A stretch of 64,000 nt of DNA from an uncultured Ruminococcus sp. GTDB taxonomy: Bacteria > Bacillota > Clostridia > Oscillospirales > Acutalibacteraceae. A program made the translations under genes and the position numbers. The notes under the pieces were generated by a model that had not been told where the DNA came from, searched no databases, and worked only from the letters and a program-made list of their open reading frames with translations. Positions 23,924 to 33,326 of the stretch are shown piece after piece. Numbering within the stretch: position 1 is the stretch's first letter; every line of letters begins with the position of its first letter. The stretch is taken from contig CADACB010000017.1 of the NCBI GenBank assembly GCA_902786345.1, forward strand, positions 1-64,000, in the 5' to 3' direction.

Positions 23924-25225
23924 ATGATGTTTCAAAAGGATATTGAAACTCTGCCAAGAGAACAAATTGAAAAAATACAGCTTGAACGTCTTAAGGAAAC
24001 AGTTAAATATTGTTATGACAATATTCCTCTTTATCATAAGCGTCTGACTGACTGCGGAGTAGGTGACGGATCAAAGATAAAAACACTTTCGGATATTGAA
24101 TATATCCCTTTCACAACAAAGGACGACTTCCGTGATAATTATCCCTTTGGAATGATGGCTGTTCCGATGAAGGATATTGTCCGCATACATGCATCTTCCG
24201 GTACAACGGGTAAACCAACTGTAGGTGTTTATACCAAAGAGGATATTAAGATCTGGGCTGATATTGTAGCGCGTGTGGCTGTTGCAGGCGGAGTTACCGC
24301 TGAGGATGTTGTACAAATAAGCTTCGGATACGGACTTTTCACAGGTGCTCTTGGTCTGCACTATGGTCTTGAAAATATCGGTGCAACAGTAATACCGGCG
24401 TCATCAGGTAATACGGAAAAGCAGCTTATGATGATGCGCGACTATGGTGTTACGGGACTTGTTGCAACACCTTCATATGCACTTTATCTTTCAGAGGCTG
24501 TGAAGGAGGCAGGCTATCCGCTTTCCGATTATTCACTCAGACTTGGTATTCTCGGCTCAGAGCCTTGTACTCCGGCAATGAGATCTCAGATTGAATCCAA
24601 CTTCAATATACGTGTTTCTGATAACTACGGTATGACAGAACTTGGCGGTCCGGGCGTAGCAGGTGACTGTGAGGCAAGAAACGGTATGCATTTTGCAGAG
24701 GACCATTTTCTGCCTGAGATAATAGATACAGACACAGGTAAAAGGCTGCCTGAGGGAGAGGTTGGTGAGCTAGTCATCACAACCCTTACAAGAAGAGGTA
24801 TGCCGGTTCTCAGATACAGGACAAAGGATATAACCAAGATTAGCTATGAGCCTTGTTCGTGTGGAAGAACTCATGCAAGAATGGCAAAGACTATGGGCAG
24901 AACAGACGATATGCTCATTATAAAGGGCGTTAACGTTTTCCCGACCCAGATTGAGAATATACTCATCAATATAAAGGATATTGCTCCCCACTATATGCTA
25001 ATAATCACCCGTGAACATTTTAAGGATAATCTTGAAATTAAGGTAGAACTTGACAATGCTGAGCTACTTGAAAACTATCAGCGTCTAAGCGATCTTAAAA
25101 AGCATATAGAATCAAAAATGCAGTCTATTCTTGGATTACGCACAAAGGTTACTCTTGTTGCACCCAAGACTATAGAACGTTTCCAGGGAAAAGCAAAGAG
25201 AATAGTAGATCTTAGAAACCAGTAA
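23924..25225 (+). CDS. paaK: Phenylacetate-CoA ligase family protein (first copy)
   Basis: A 433-residue adenylate-forming enzyme that activates an aryl acid with ATP and CoA. The P-loop-like motif is IHASSGTTGKPTVGVYT; further family signatures are SFGYGLFTGALGLHYG, RVSDNYGMTELGGPGVAGD, RYRTKDIT and MLIIKGVNVFPTQIENIL. The ATG at 23924 is preferred because AAAAAGGA (23906-23913) lies 10 bases upstream and the protein then matches the second copy at 27593; the ATG at 23915 overlaps the site. The two copies flank iorAB. Phenylacetate is the family's classic substrate; indoleacetate or hydroxyphenylacetate are equally possible. Confidence 0.88.
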   Translation: MMFQKDIETLPREQIEKIQLERLKETVKYCYDNIPLYHKRLTDCGVGDGSKIKTLSDIEYIPFTTKDDFRDNYPFGMMAVPMKDIVRIHASSGTTGKPTVGVYTKEDIKIWADIVARVAVAGGVTAEDVVQISFGYGLFTGALGLHYGLENIGATVIPASSGNTEKQLMMMRDYGVTGLVATPSYALYLSEAVKEAGYPLSDYSLRLGILGSEPCTPAMRSQIESNFNIRVSDNYGMTELGGPGVAGDCEARNGMHFAEDHFLPEIIDTDTGKRLPEGEVGELVITTLTRRGMPVLRYRTKDITKISYEPCSCGRTHARMAKTMGRTDDMLIIKGVNVFPTQIENILINIKDIAPHYMLIITREHFKDNLEIKVELDNAELLENYQRLSDLKKHIESKMQSILGLRTKVTLVAPKTIERFQGKAKRIVDLRNQ

Positions 25226-25254
25226 TTAACATCAAAATATGAGGTGATAGTTTT

Positions 25255-26994
25255 ATGAAAGAATTAATGATAGGTAATGCAGCCCTGGCAAGAGGACTTT
25301 ATGAAGCCGGCTGTTCGGTGATTTCAAGCTATCCCGGTACTCCGAGTACGGAAATAACCGAGGAGTTTGCTAAATTTAATGATGTCTACTGCGAGTGGGC
25401 ACCGAATGAAAAGGTAGCAACAGAAGCAGCCTTCGGTGCATCACTCAGGGGAAAACGTTCAGCCTGCTGTATGAAGCACGTAGGACTTAATGTTGCTGCC
25501 GATCCGCTTTTTACAATGTCATATACAGGAGTTAATGCAGGTATGGTTATCTGTGTTGCTGACGATCCCGGTATGCATTCTTCTCAAAATGAACAGGATT
25601 CCCGTCACTATGCAATAGCTGCAAAGGTTCCCATGCTTGAACCGTCAGACTCTCAGGAGGCACTTGACTTTGCTAAGGCGGCATATGAGATTTCTGAGCA
25701 GTTTGATACACCTGTGTTTATAAAAATGTGTACTCGTGTTGCTCATTCTCAGAGCATTGTTGAAAAGGGCGAACGTGTTGAGGTTACAAAGGAATACGTA
25801 AAGAATCCGAGAAAATATATAATGGCTCCTGCAAATGCAATTGCACGTCATCCCTTTGTTGAAGAGAGAACCAGAAAACTGACTGAATATGCAGAAACAT
25901 CTCCTCTTAACAAAATAGAGGAGGGCAATGGCGAATATGACTTTGGCATAATCACATCCTCAACCTCTTATGAGTATGTAAAAGAGGTTTTTGGTGATAG
26001 TGTAAGTGTTCTTAAGCTTGGTATGGTGAATCCTCTTCCGGTTAAGCTGATAAAGGATTTTGCTGCAAAGGTTGGCAAAGTATATGTTATTGAGGAGCTT
26101 GATCCGATCATAGAAACACACTGTAAATATATTGGTGTTGATGTTGTAGGTAAGGATAAATTCTCAATTCTGGGTGAATTTTCACAGAAAACTATAGCAA
26201 AGGCATTCGGACGTGAAGATAAGGAAAATGTCTGTTTGGAAACAAGCGTTCCTGTAAGACCGCCCATGATGTGTGCAGGCTGTCCTCACAGAGGAATGTA
26301 TTATGTACTTGCAAAGAACAAGATAACCGTTCTTGGTGATATAGGCTGTTATACACTCGGTTCAATGCCGCCGCTAAATGCACTTGATATGACGCTTTGT
26401 ATGGGAGCTTCAGTGTCAGGTCTTCACGGATATAATAAAGCGGGTCAGAGTGAAACAGAGGATAAGACGGTTTGTGTGATAGGCGATTCTACATTTATGC
26501 ATTCCGGAGTTACCGGACTCATAAATATTGCATATAACCAGTCAAATTCTACAGTTATCATTCTTGATAACTCCATCACCGGTATGACAGGACATCAGCA
26601 GAACCCCACAACAGGATATAATATCAAGGGCGACCCTGCAGGTAAGGTTGATCTTGAAAGCCTGTGTAAGTCTGTAGGAATTAATTCCGTGAGAGTTGTT
26701 GATCCATATAATCTTGAGGAATGTGAAAGAGTTGTGAAAGAAGAGCTTTCAAAGAATGAGCCTTCTGTTATCATTTCCCGCAGACCTTGTGTTCTTCTTA
26801 AATACGTAAAGCCGAAAAAGCCGCTTCGTGTCAATCCCGATAAGTGCAGAGGCTGTAAGAGATGTATGAAATTTGGCTGTCCTGCAATCTCCTTCAGAGA
26901 TAAGCACGCTGTTGTTGATAGTACACTTTGTATCGGCTGTGGTGTATGTGCAGGTCTTTGTCCGTTTGATGCTTTTGAAAGTGAGGTAGAGTAA
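25255..26994 (+). CDS. iorA: Indolepyruvate:ferredoxin oxidoreductase, alpha subunit
   Basis: A 579-residue thiamine-diphosphate enzyme. It interconverts aryl pyruvates with aryl-acetyl-CoA and CO2 using ferredoxin. The N-terminal pyrimidine-binding part has SSYPGTPSTEITEEF and WAPNEKVATEAAFGAS. The TPP-binding part has CAGCPHRGMYYVL, VLGDIGCYTLGSMPPLNALD and VIGDSTFMHSGVTGLINIAY. The C-terminus carries two [4Fe-4S] motifs (CRGCKRCMKFGC and CIGCGVCAGLC). Length is normal for IorA. It starts 29 bases after paaK, and iorB follows after one base. In ruminal anaerobes this reaction is known to run in the carboxylating direction to make aromatic amino acids. Confidence 0.93.
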   Translation: MKELMIGNAALARGLYEAGCSVISSYPGTPSTEITEEFAKFNDVYCEWAPNEKVATEAAFGASLRGKRSACCMKHVGLNVAADPLFTMSYTGVNAGMVICVADDPGMHSSQNEQDSRHYAIAAKVPMLEPSDSQEALDFAKAAYEISEQFDTPVFIKMCTRVAHSQSIVEKGERVEVTKEYVKNPRKYIMAPANAIARHPFVEERTRKLTEYAETSPLNKIEEGNGEYDFGIITSSTSYEYVKEVFGDSVSVLKLGMVNPLPVKLIKDFAAKVGKVYVIEELDPIIETHCKYIGVDVVGKDKFSILGEFSQKTIAKAFGREDKENVCLETSVPVRPPMMCAGCPHRGMYYVLAKNKITVLGDIGCYTLGSMPPLNALDMTLCMGASVSGLHGYNKAGQSETEDKTVCVIGDSTFMHSGVTGLINIAYNQSNSTVIILDNSITGMTGHQQNPTTGYNIKGDPAGKVDLESLCKSVGINSVRVVDPYNLEECERVVKEELSKNEPSVIISRRPCVLLKYVKPKKPLRVNPDKCRGCKRCMKFGCPAISFRDKHAVVDSTLCIGCGVCAGLCPFDAFESEVE

Positions 26995-26995
26995 T

Positions 26996-27568
26996 ATGGA
27001 AACAAAAAATATAATGATCGTTGGTGTTGGCGGTCAGGGGTCTCTGCTTGCTTCAAAGCTTTTGGGCAGACTTCTCGTTGATGAGGGCTATGACGTTAAG
27101 GTTAGTGAAGTTCACGGAATGAGTCAGCGCGGCGGATCTGTAGTTACTTATGTAAGATTCGGTGATAAAGTTTATTCTCCGATAATAGAAGAGGGTGAGG
27201 CTGATTTTATTGTCAGTTTTGAAAAGCTTGAAGCTGCAAGGTATATAAAGGATCTCAAAAAGGGCGGCACTGTTATTGTTAACACACAGCAGATAGATCC
27301 TATGCCTGTAATAATCGGCAATGAGGTATATCCCGAAGGCATTCTTGAGGAGATGAAATCAAAGGGTGTACACGTTGATGATATAGATGCTCTTTCACTT
27401 GCTTCACAGGCTGGTTCTTCAAAGGCTTGTAATATTGTTCTTATGGGCAGACTTGCAAAGTATTTTGATATTCCTTACGAAAAATGGGAAGAAGCTATTG
27501 AAAAATGTGTTAAGCCTAATTTCATAGAGATTAACAAAAAGGCTTTCAGTCTGGGTTATAACAACTAA
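26996..27568 (+). CDS. iorB: Indolepyruvate:ferredoxin oxidoreductase, beta subunit
   Basis: A 190-residue gamma-type subunit of the 2-oxoacid:ferredoxin oxidoreductase family. Typical motifs are IMIVGVGGQGSLLASKLLGR near the N-terminus and VKVSEVHGMSQRGGSVVTYV, then a DFIVSFEKLEAARYI segment. It pairs with IorA to form the active enzyme. The start is one base after the iorA stop, showing tight coupling, and the second paaK starts 24 bases later. Confidence 0.92.
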   Translation: METKNIMIVGVGGQGSLLASKLLGRLLVDEGYDVKVSEVHGMSQRGGSVVTYVRFGDKVYSPIIEEGEADFIVSFEKLEAARYIKDLKKGGTVIVNTQQIDPMPVIIGNEVYPEGILEEMKSKGVHVDDIDALSLASQAGSSKACNIVLMGRLAKYFDIPYEKWEEAIEKCVKPNFIEINKKAFSLGYNN

Positions 27569-27592
27569 ATATATACGAAAGAGTGATATAAA

Positions 27593-28912
27593 ATGCAGAA
27601 GAATTATTTTCAGCAGGAGTTTGAAACAATGCCTGTTGAGGACATCAGAAAGCTGCAAAGTGAAAAGCTTGTAAAGCAGGTAAAGTATGTATATGACAAT
27701 GTAAAATATTATCGTGATCTTATGGATGAAAAGGGTGTTAAGCCTGAGGACATCAAGAGTGTTGATGATCTTCACAAGTTGCCCTTTATCAAGAAGGATG
27801 ATCTCAGAGAGGCTTATCCATACGGACTTCTTGCGACAGATATTAAAAACTGTGTGAGGATACATTCAACCTCAGGCACAACAGGCAAGCGTGTTGTAGC
27901 TTTCTATACACAGAATGATGTTGATATGTGGGAAGAATGCTGTGCACGTGCAATTGTTGCGGCAGGCGGAACAAATGAGGATGTTTGTCAGGTCTGCTAT
28001 GGCTATGGACTTTTTACAGGTGGTGCAGGTCTTCACGGCGGCTCTCATAAGGTTGGCAGTCTTACTCTTCCTATGTCAAGCGGAAACACCGACAGACAAA
28101 TTCAGTTTATGATGGACCTTAATTCAACAATTCTCTGCTGTACTCCCTCTTATGCTGCTTATATAGGTGAAACTCTTAAAGAAAAAGGTTATAAGCCTGA
28201 GGACAACAAGCTTAAGGCAGGCATCTTTGGAGCTGAGCCGTGGACAGATGAGATGCGACGTGATATTGAAAATTCACTTGGCATTAAGGCTTATGATATT
28301 TACGGACTTACCGAGCTTAGCGGTCCGGGTGTTGCATTTGAATGCGAGGAGCAGTTAGGAATGCACATAAATGAGGATCACTTTATCGCAGAGGTTATCG
28401 ACCCTAATACGGGAGAGGTACTTCCTGTGGGCTCAAAGGGTGAGCTTGTGTTTACTTCACTCGACAAAGAGGCATTTCCGCTTTTGCGTTACCGCACAAG
28501 GGATATTTGTGTACTTTCCCGGGAAAAATGTTCTTGCGGACGTACCTTTATCAAGATGACAAAGCCGCTCGGACGTTCTGACGATATGATGATAATACGT
28601 GGTGTAAACGTCTTCCCCAGCCAGATTGAAGCCGTACTTCTCAACTGCGGATATGCACCAAATTACCAGATCATTGTTGACAGAGTAAACAATACCGATA
28701 CCTTTGACATCAATGTTGAAATGAAGCCGGAAGATTTTTCTGATACACCAAAGGGAATTACAAGCAAGGAGAAGGAATTGCAGTCTGCTATGAAGGCTAT
28801 GCTTGGCATAAACCCGAAGATACATCTTGTTGCACCAAAGAGTATTGCAAGATCCGAAGGCAAAGCTGTCAGAGTAATTGACAACCGCAAGCGTCTTGGA
28901 ATAAACATTTAA
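27593..28912 (+). CDS. paaK: Phenylacetate-CoA ligase family protein (second copy)
   Basis: A 439-residue paralogue of the ligase at 23924 with the same motifs: IHSTSGTTGKRVVAFYT, YGYGLFTGGAGLHGGSHKVG, YDIYGLTELSGPGVAFE, RYRTRDICVL, MMIIRGVNVFPSQIEAVL. The two proteins are clearly diverged, so they probably prefer different aryl acids or work under different conditions. It is followed by an ACT-domain gene 17 bases later, an arrangement often seen with paaK and ior genes. Whether it makes aryl-acetyl-CoA for reductive carboxylation or recovers ATP from it depends on flux and cannot be read from the sequence. Confidence 0.88.
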   Translation: MQKNYFQQEFETMPVEDIRKLQSEKLVKQVKYVYDNVKYYRDLMDEKGVKPEDIKSVDDLHKLPFIKKDDLREAYPYGLLATDIKNCVRIHSTSGTTGKRVVAFYTQNDVDMWEECCARAIVAAGGTNEDVCQVCYGYGLFTGGAGLHGGSHKVGSLTLPMSSGNTDRQIQFMMDLNSTILCCTPSYAAYIGETLKEKGYKPEDNKLKAGIFGAEPWTDEMRRDIENSLGIKAYDIYGLTELSGPGVAFECEEQLGMHINEDHFIAEVIDPNTGEVLPVGSKGELVFTSLDKEAFPLLRYRTRDICVLSREKCSCGRTFIKMTKPLGRSDDMMIIRGVNVFPSQIEAVLLNCGYAPNYQIIVDRVNNTDTFDINVEMKPEDFSDTPKGITSKEKELQSAMKAMLGINPKIHLVAPKSIARSEGKAVRVIDNRKRLGINI

Positions 28913-28929
28913 CAAAGGAGGAATCAGAT

Positions 28930-29361
28930 ATGGCTGTAAAGCAGTTATCAATTTTTGTAGAGAACAAGGAAGGCAAGCTTGTAACGATTACAGACTCTAT
29001 TGCAAAGGCAGGCATTGACATTCGTGCTATGAGTGTTGCTGACACTCAGGAGTTTGGTATTTTTCGTTTGATTGTTACTGATCCAGAGAAGGCGAAAGAA
29101 GCACTGGAATCATCCGGCTGTTTTGTTTCTATAACACAGGTTGTTGGTGTTTCGATTCCTGACGAGCCGGGTTCACTTGCTAAGGTTGTAAACATTCTTG
29201 CCCGTTACAACATAAACATTGAATATATGTATGCATTTATTACCGTTTCTAAAAAGAATGCTTCTGTTGTTCTGCGTGTTGCTGACAATGAGGCTGCCGA
29301 AAAAATCCTGATTGAAAACGGTATCAATCTACTAAAAGAATCCGACATTACATCAATGTAG
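28930..29361 (+). CDS. Tandem ACT-domain amino-acid-binding protein
   Basis: A 143-residue protein of two ACT domains in a row. Domain one starts KQLSIFVENKEGKLVTITDS and domain two GVSIPDEPGSLAKVVNILAR. ACT domains bind amino acids and regulate enzymes or genes. AAAGGAGGAATC precedes the ATG. As the last gene of the Ior/PaaK operon it is likely the aromatic amino acid sensor for this pathway, by direct binding to a ligase or oxidoreductase. It has no DNA-binding domain, so it is not a stand-alone repressor. Confidence 0.85.
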   Translation: MAVKQLSIFVENKEGKLVTITDSIAKAGIDIRAMSVADTQEFGIFRLIVTDPEKAKEALESSGCFVSITQVVGVSIPDEPGSLAKVVNILARYNINIEYMYAFITVSKKNASVVLRVADNEAAEKILIENGINLLKESDITSM

Positions 29362-29454
29362 TTAACAGTAAGCCGCCGGGCTGTTTTACGGTTGGTTTTC
29401 TGAAAATTTTGGTATCTATTTCAAAATTGTGTGAATATATATTATCAATTAAAT

Positions 29455-29506
29455 AAAACAGCAGGTATGGCTACTTGGATAAAGTGACCATACCTGCTGT
29501 TTTTTC
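29455..29506 (+). terminator. Terminator after the aromatic-acid operon (bidirectional)
   Basis: AACAGCAGGTATGG (29457-29470) pairs with CCATACCTGCTGTT (29488-29501), and CTACTT with AAGTG extends the inner stem. T-runs follow on the plus strand, and A-runs on the left allow use on the minus strand by the transglutaminase operon. Confidence 0.85.
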
Positions 29507-29615
29507 TGTAATAGCAGCATGTGTTGAGCTGTTCGTATATAAGTGATACTGTATTGTAAAGTTTATAACGTATAAAGTGAGCGTTTGTGAACAGCAGTGT
29601 GACAAAGGTGCAGTG

Positions 29616-32195
29616 TCACACTGCATGGGGGAATAGGAGATAGCGGAAGATGAGCTTTTTGATGAGGTTGAGGTTAGAATAAAGCTCAGTCGCGATAAGC
29701 CTGTAGCATTTCTCCATATGATCACGGTCGGGCTTACTTACATCTTTATCGGAATAGTTTTCAGCTTGTATCGTCAGCATAAACCGCTCAATGTCTTCGT
29801 CAGTAAGACAGCTTATGTGTTTCCTGAGCTTTTCCGGAAAATCACGTTCGGAACCATTCATATCCTTCATGATTCCGCTGAAATGGAGGGCTTTTATCGT
29901 CAGATCAAAAAGCTTGCGGCAATTGAATATTGAGAGCCTTTTTCTGTAAATAATGTTTCTCAAAATAATAAATACAATTAAGCCAAGAATGGCTGCAAAT
30001 GGAACAGACAGCAGTATAATACCTACAAATCCGTTGACTTGGAAATTGCCGCCAAATCCTCCGCCGTCAGCGTCAGATTTGTCTGAGTTACGGAATGTCC
30101 ATCCGTGCTTTTCCATTATAGATCTCATTTTCAGTGTATTGTAACCGGGATATGATGCTATCATCGAACCTGATTGTGTAGGAGTAACTTCAACAGGCAC
30201 CCAACCATAATCTTTAAGGAATATTTCAACCCACGCGTGTGCATATTCGTCAGTTATTGCGGCGGTATAATTGCCGTTTGAATCAGGCTTGAACAGCTCG
30301 GGTTCAACAACAAATCCTGTTACATATCTTGCAGGTATGCCATACATCCTGTACATAAGAGCGGCTGTTGATGCAAAGTGTACACAATATCCCATACCGT
30401 TTTCAAAAAGAAAATAATCAACAACGTCTTTGTTATATGGAGTTGTTCCGGGAGTTGTGGAATATTCAGCCTTGTTTTGCAGAGTTACAAGAATATAGGT
30501 GGTGATCTCATCAACATCTGTCAGGGGTGTATCATTGCAGTAATTTTTAAGACGTGACAGTGTTTCTTCGGGATATGAAAGGTATTCTTCTTTTGTTTTT
30601 CTGATGTATGCGTCTGTAAATTGTTCATAGGTTTTAGTTGAGGGAGATGTATCCCATTTTTCCGACATATCTATCTGTGATGTTGTCAGAAACGGAACTG
30701 TATATCCGTTCTCACGGGTTATGTCGTTTGTGCTCCATATCCTGCCCACACTTTTTGATGAATAATAGGGAATAAAAAGTGCAGTTGAATAGTCCTCACT
30801 CGTATGCTTTATATTAAGATTAACAGCATCAGGGTTGGTAAATGTGTCGGAGTCAGTGGGATAAAATTCCATATAATGGCGGTAGTCGGAGTCAGCAGGA
30901 TAAAATTCAATATAATTGCGGTATGCATCATAAATATCTTCTACAATTTGCAAGTGTCTGGTATTAATTGAGCTGTTGTCAGCAAGCATAAAGTACATTT
31001 CAGAGATCGGGTCGCTTGTAAGATTTGTAAGACACATATATGACCGGCTGAATTCCTGATAGCTTGATTTTAAGCTTTCTGCATTGGATGAGTGATTCTT
31101 TAAAAAATTATTGATAAGATCATACATAAAGGGTTCCTGATATACCGTCTGATACCGGTCGTAATACTCATATTCATTTTCTTCAAAAGGCTCTTCGTCT
31201 TCGCCTGCCAGATCATAGTAAATCATTTCAAATGCAGGGGTCCATTCGCTGTCGGTATATTCTTTTCCGTGAAAGCTTTGAAGATAAATCCTGTCTGAGG
31301 GCTGGTTGTCTGTGTTTACTTCAAGCATCTGCTGTCCTGTCCTGTAAAGGTTGCCCCTGTTCAGCTTGCCGCCTGAAACATCTTCAATACCAGTGTTGAA
31401 TAGTTTTGCCATAATATCCTTTATATAACCGTCAGCGTGATAAACAGAACGGAATATGGGTTCTTCGTTTGCTTTCTCCAGAACAAAGGCGGGTACGAAA
31501 ACAGCAGTAATTATAGCCGCGGTTAGTATGGCACTAAGCATACCGGCGCGTGATTTTTTATCCATCACAAGGCTATCGCGCAGTCTTCGTCTTTCTGTCA
31601 TATTCAGAACAAAGAAGCCAGTTTCAAATATCATCAGCAATATCAACGGAAATATTCCTATCTCATAGCCTGCCACAGGAACAGCTATAAGTATTGCGAG
31701 ACCTACCGAGAACATTATTGAGTGATTTCTCAGGACAAACTCTAATGCAAACAAAAGATATATAATAAGAAGCGAAAGTGCTATCATAAATCCGGAATTA
31801 AGCAGAAGATTGCTTATGGGAAAATTATTTGCGATCATATATCTTAAATATCGGGAGATGCTGTATATTTGAGGGATAAGAACAAAACAGGATGCAGATA
31901 TTAATATAATTGATGCTATTATAAACAGTCTGCTTCTGTAAAAATACAGATACCATAAACCGGTTGTAATCAGGGATGTAACTCCTATAAGGATAAAATA
32001 AAGCGGTAAAGAAAGACCTATAGCTTCTCCGGCACAGAGAACTATACCGAGAATTCCGCAGATATACAGTGCAAGAACTGCCGGAGATTTGTCCAAAAGC
32101 TTACGCTTTTTTTCATCCTCTTGCTTCTGAGCCTTTGTCCTGTAGCTTTTAGTGGCTTTAACGGTGATTTTTTTGATCTTGTTTATGTTGCTCAC
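29616..32195 (-). CDS. Transglutaminase-like membrane protein (TgpA type)
   Basis: An 859-residue protein. After a basic N-terminus there are seven or so membrane helices (residues about 40-235), a large outer domain, a transglutaminase core, one more helix and a C-terminal DUF4129-like tail. The catalytic Cys is in GMGYCVHFASTAALMYRMYG, His in DEYAHAWVEIFLKDYGW and Asp in VPVEVTPTQ-type context. Such proteins are thought to cleave or cross-link at the cell surface. An internal 39-bp tandem duplication gives the repeated peptide YxxYxEFYPxDSD (30846-30923). It forms an operon with the DUF58 and MoxR genes upstream. Confidence 0.87.
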   Translation of the reverse strand: MSNINKIKKITVKATKSYRTKAQKQEDEKKRKLLDKSPAVLALYICGILGIVLCAGEAIGLSLPLYFILIGVTSLITTGLWYLYFYRSRLFIIASIILISASCFVLIPQIYSISRYLRYMIANNFPISNLLLNSGFMIALSLLIIYLLFALEFVLRNHSIMFSVGLAILIAVPVAGYEIGIFPLILLMIFETGFFVLNMTERRRLRDSLVMDKKSRAGMLSAILTAAIITAVFVPAFVLEKANEEPIFRSVYHADGYIKDIMAKLFNTGIEDVSGGKLNRGNLYRTGQQMLEVNTDNQPSDRIYLQSFHGKEYTDSEWTPAFEMIYYDLAGEDEEPFEENEYEYYDRYQTVYQEPFMYDLINNFLKNHSSNAESLKSSYQEFSRSYMCLTNLTSDPISEMYFMLADNSSINTRHLQIVEDIYDAYRNYIEFYPADSDYRHYMEFYPTDSDTFTNPDAVNLNIKHTSEDYSTALFIPYYSSKSVGRIWSTNDITRENGYTVPFLTTSQIDMSEKWDTSPSTKTYEQFTDAYIRKTKEEYLSYPEETLSRLKNYCNDTPLTDVDEITTYILVTLQNKAEYSTTPGTTPYNKDVVDYFLFENGMGYCVHFASTAALMYRMYGIPARYVTGFVVEPELFKPDSNGNYTAAITDEYAHAWVEIFLKDYGWVPVEVTPTQSGSMIASYPGYNTLKMRSIMEKHGWTFRNSDKSDADGGGFGGNFQVNGFVGIILLSVPFAAILGLIVFIILRNIIYRKRLSIFNCRKLFDLTIKALHFSGIMKDMNGSERDFPEKLRKHISCLTDEDIERFMLTIQAENYSDKDVSKPDRDHMEKCYRLIATELYSNLNLIKKLIFRYLLFPHAV

Positions 32196-32231
32196 CTGCC
32201 TTTTAAATAAGAGAGTAAATAAGAATTTTTA

Positions 32232-33326
32232 TTAGTTGTTTAAGGTAAATATTATAGAATAAAGCTCTTTTTCAAAGTTGTTCAGGCTGAATCTGTAAAC
32301 AGGTTTTCCGCCAAAATACCATTCAAGCGAGCTGTTTATTATCATGGCTTCCGGCGGCAGCTGAGATGCAGCACCGGAAAAGCGCAGCCTGTTACAGCTT
32401 TTGTCGGTGTTATAAAGTGCAGCAAGCATTTCGTTTGCCTGCTCCTCGTTTTCAACGAGCATTTCTGTAAGTCCGCCAAGTCTGTTGTCGAACCAGTGTA
32501 CCTTGAGAAGTATTTCCTTTTTGACAAGAGATGTGGTAACGGAATAAACTATTTCATAAAGAGCATCATAAACCTCCGGAGTAAGGGGACTGTCTGAGGA
32601 TGTATCTATCAAAAGGTCGAAAATAAGATCATTTTCCTTTTTGTATTCCTTCACCCATATATTACCGGTTTTTGCGGAGTGATTATGGTGTATATGTCTG
32701 TAAAGGTCGCCGGGGCGGTATTCTCTGATAAGCTTGATTTCGCTGTAATCATCACCCGTTTTGTCTGATATGGATTCTGTGACAGGGGAATTATCATAGC
32801 TCCCGAAAAAAGGTATAATAATGTTCATTTCCTTTGGAACAGGATAAATCAGCAGCTTTGCCTGACTGTTTACCCGTTTTGAAGAGGAGAACATTGCAAG
32901 GTTATCATATACTTTTATTTTTTTAAGATCAATATTTATAATTCCGCAGTATGGTGCGGTTATATAGAATTCAGAAACATTATCGTTATTGGCATTTCTT
33001 CCGAGAGCAGAACCGTTGAATTTTCTTTTAACGGTTTTTTTATCGTTTGCATAGCCTGTTCTGAGAACAACCTTAAAACGGTTTACAGGAAGAAAGCTTT
33101 TATTTTCAGCATAAAGTTTTATAGGTTTCTGTATATTCTTAAATCCAATTATCTGAGCCTTGGGCAACTCAATGCTCATGTGGTGTTTCTGATAAATGGA
33201 CATTATTATAAGCACCAGAATGAGCAGGATGCCGCAGATCGTCAGAGCCATAACCGCAGGCTGACGGAACATTCCTGCAAAATACCACACAACGGCGAGT
33301 ATCAGCACTGCTGTAATTTTTTTCAT
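32232..33326 (-). CDS. DUF58 domain-containing protein
   Basis: A 364-residue protein with two N-terminal membrane helices (LILAVVWYFAGMFRQPAVMA, LTICGILLILVLIIMSIY), a beta-rich middle and the DUF58 signature: YSEIKLIREYRPGDLYRHIH then HNHSAKTGNIWVKEYKKEND. A von Willebrand-like Asp motif follows in FDLLIDTSSDSPL. DUF58 proteins work with MoxR ATPases and transglutaminase-like partners, exactly the gene order here. It overlaps moxR by four bases. The cellular role of the trio is not established; envelope maturation is the common proposal. Confidence 0.88.
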   Translation of the reverse strand: MKKITAVLILAVVWYFAGMFRQPAVMALTICGILLILVLIIMSIYQKHHMSIELPKAQIIGFKNIQKPIKLYAENKSFLPVNRFKVVLRTGYANDKKTVKRKFNGSALGRNANNDNVSEFYITAPYCGIINIDLKKIKVYDNLAMFSSSKRVNSQAKLLIYPVPKEMNIIIPFFGSYDNSPVTESISDKTGDDYSEIKLIREYRPGDLYRHIHHNHSAKTGNIWVKEYKKENDLIFDLLIDTSSDSPLTPEVYDALYEIVYSVTTSLVKKEILLKVHWFDNRLGGLTEMLVENEEQANEMLAALYNTDKSCNRLRFSGAASQLPPEAMIINSSLEWYFGGKPVYRFSLNNFEKELYSIIFTLNN

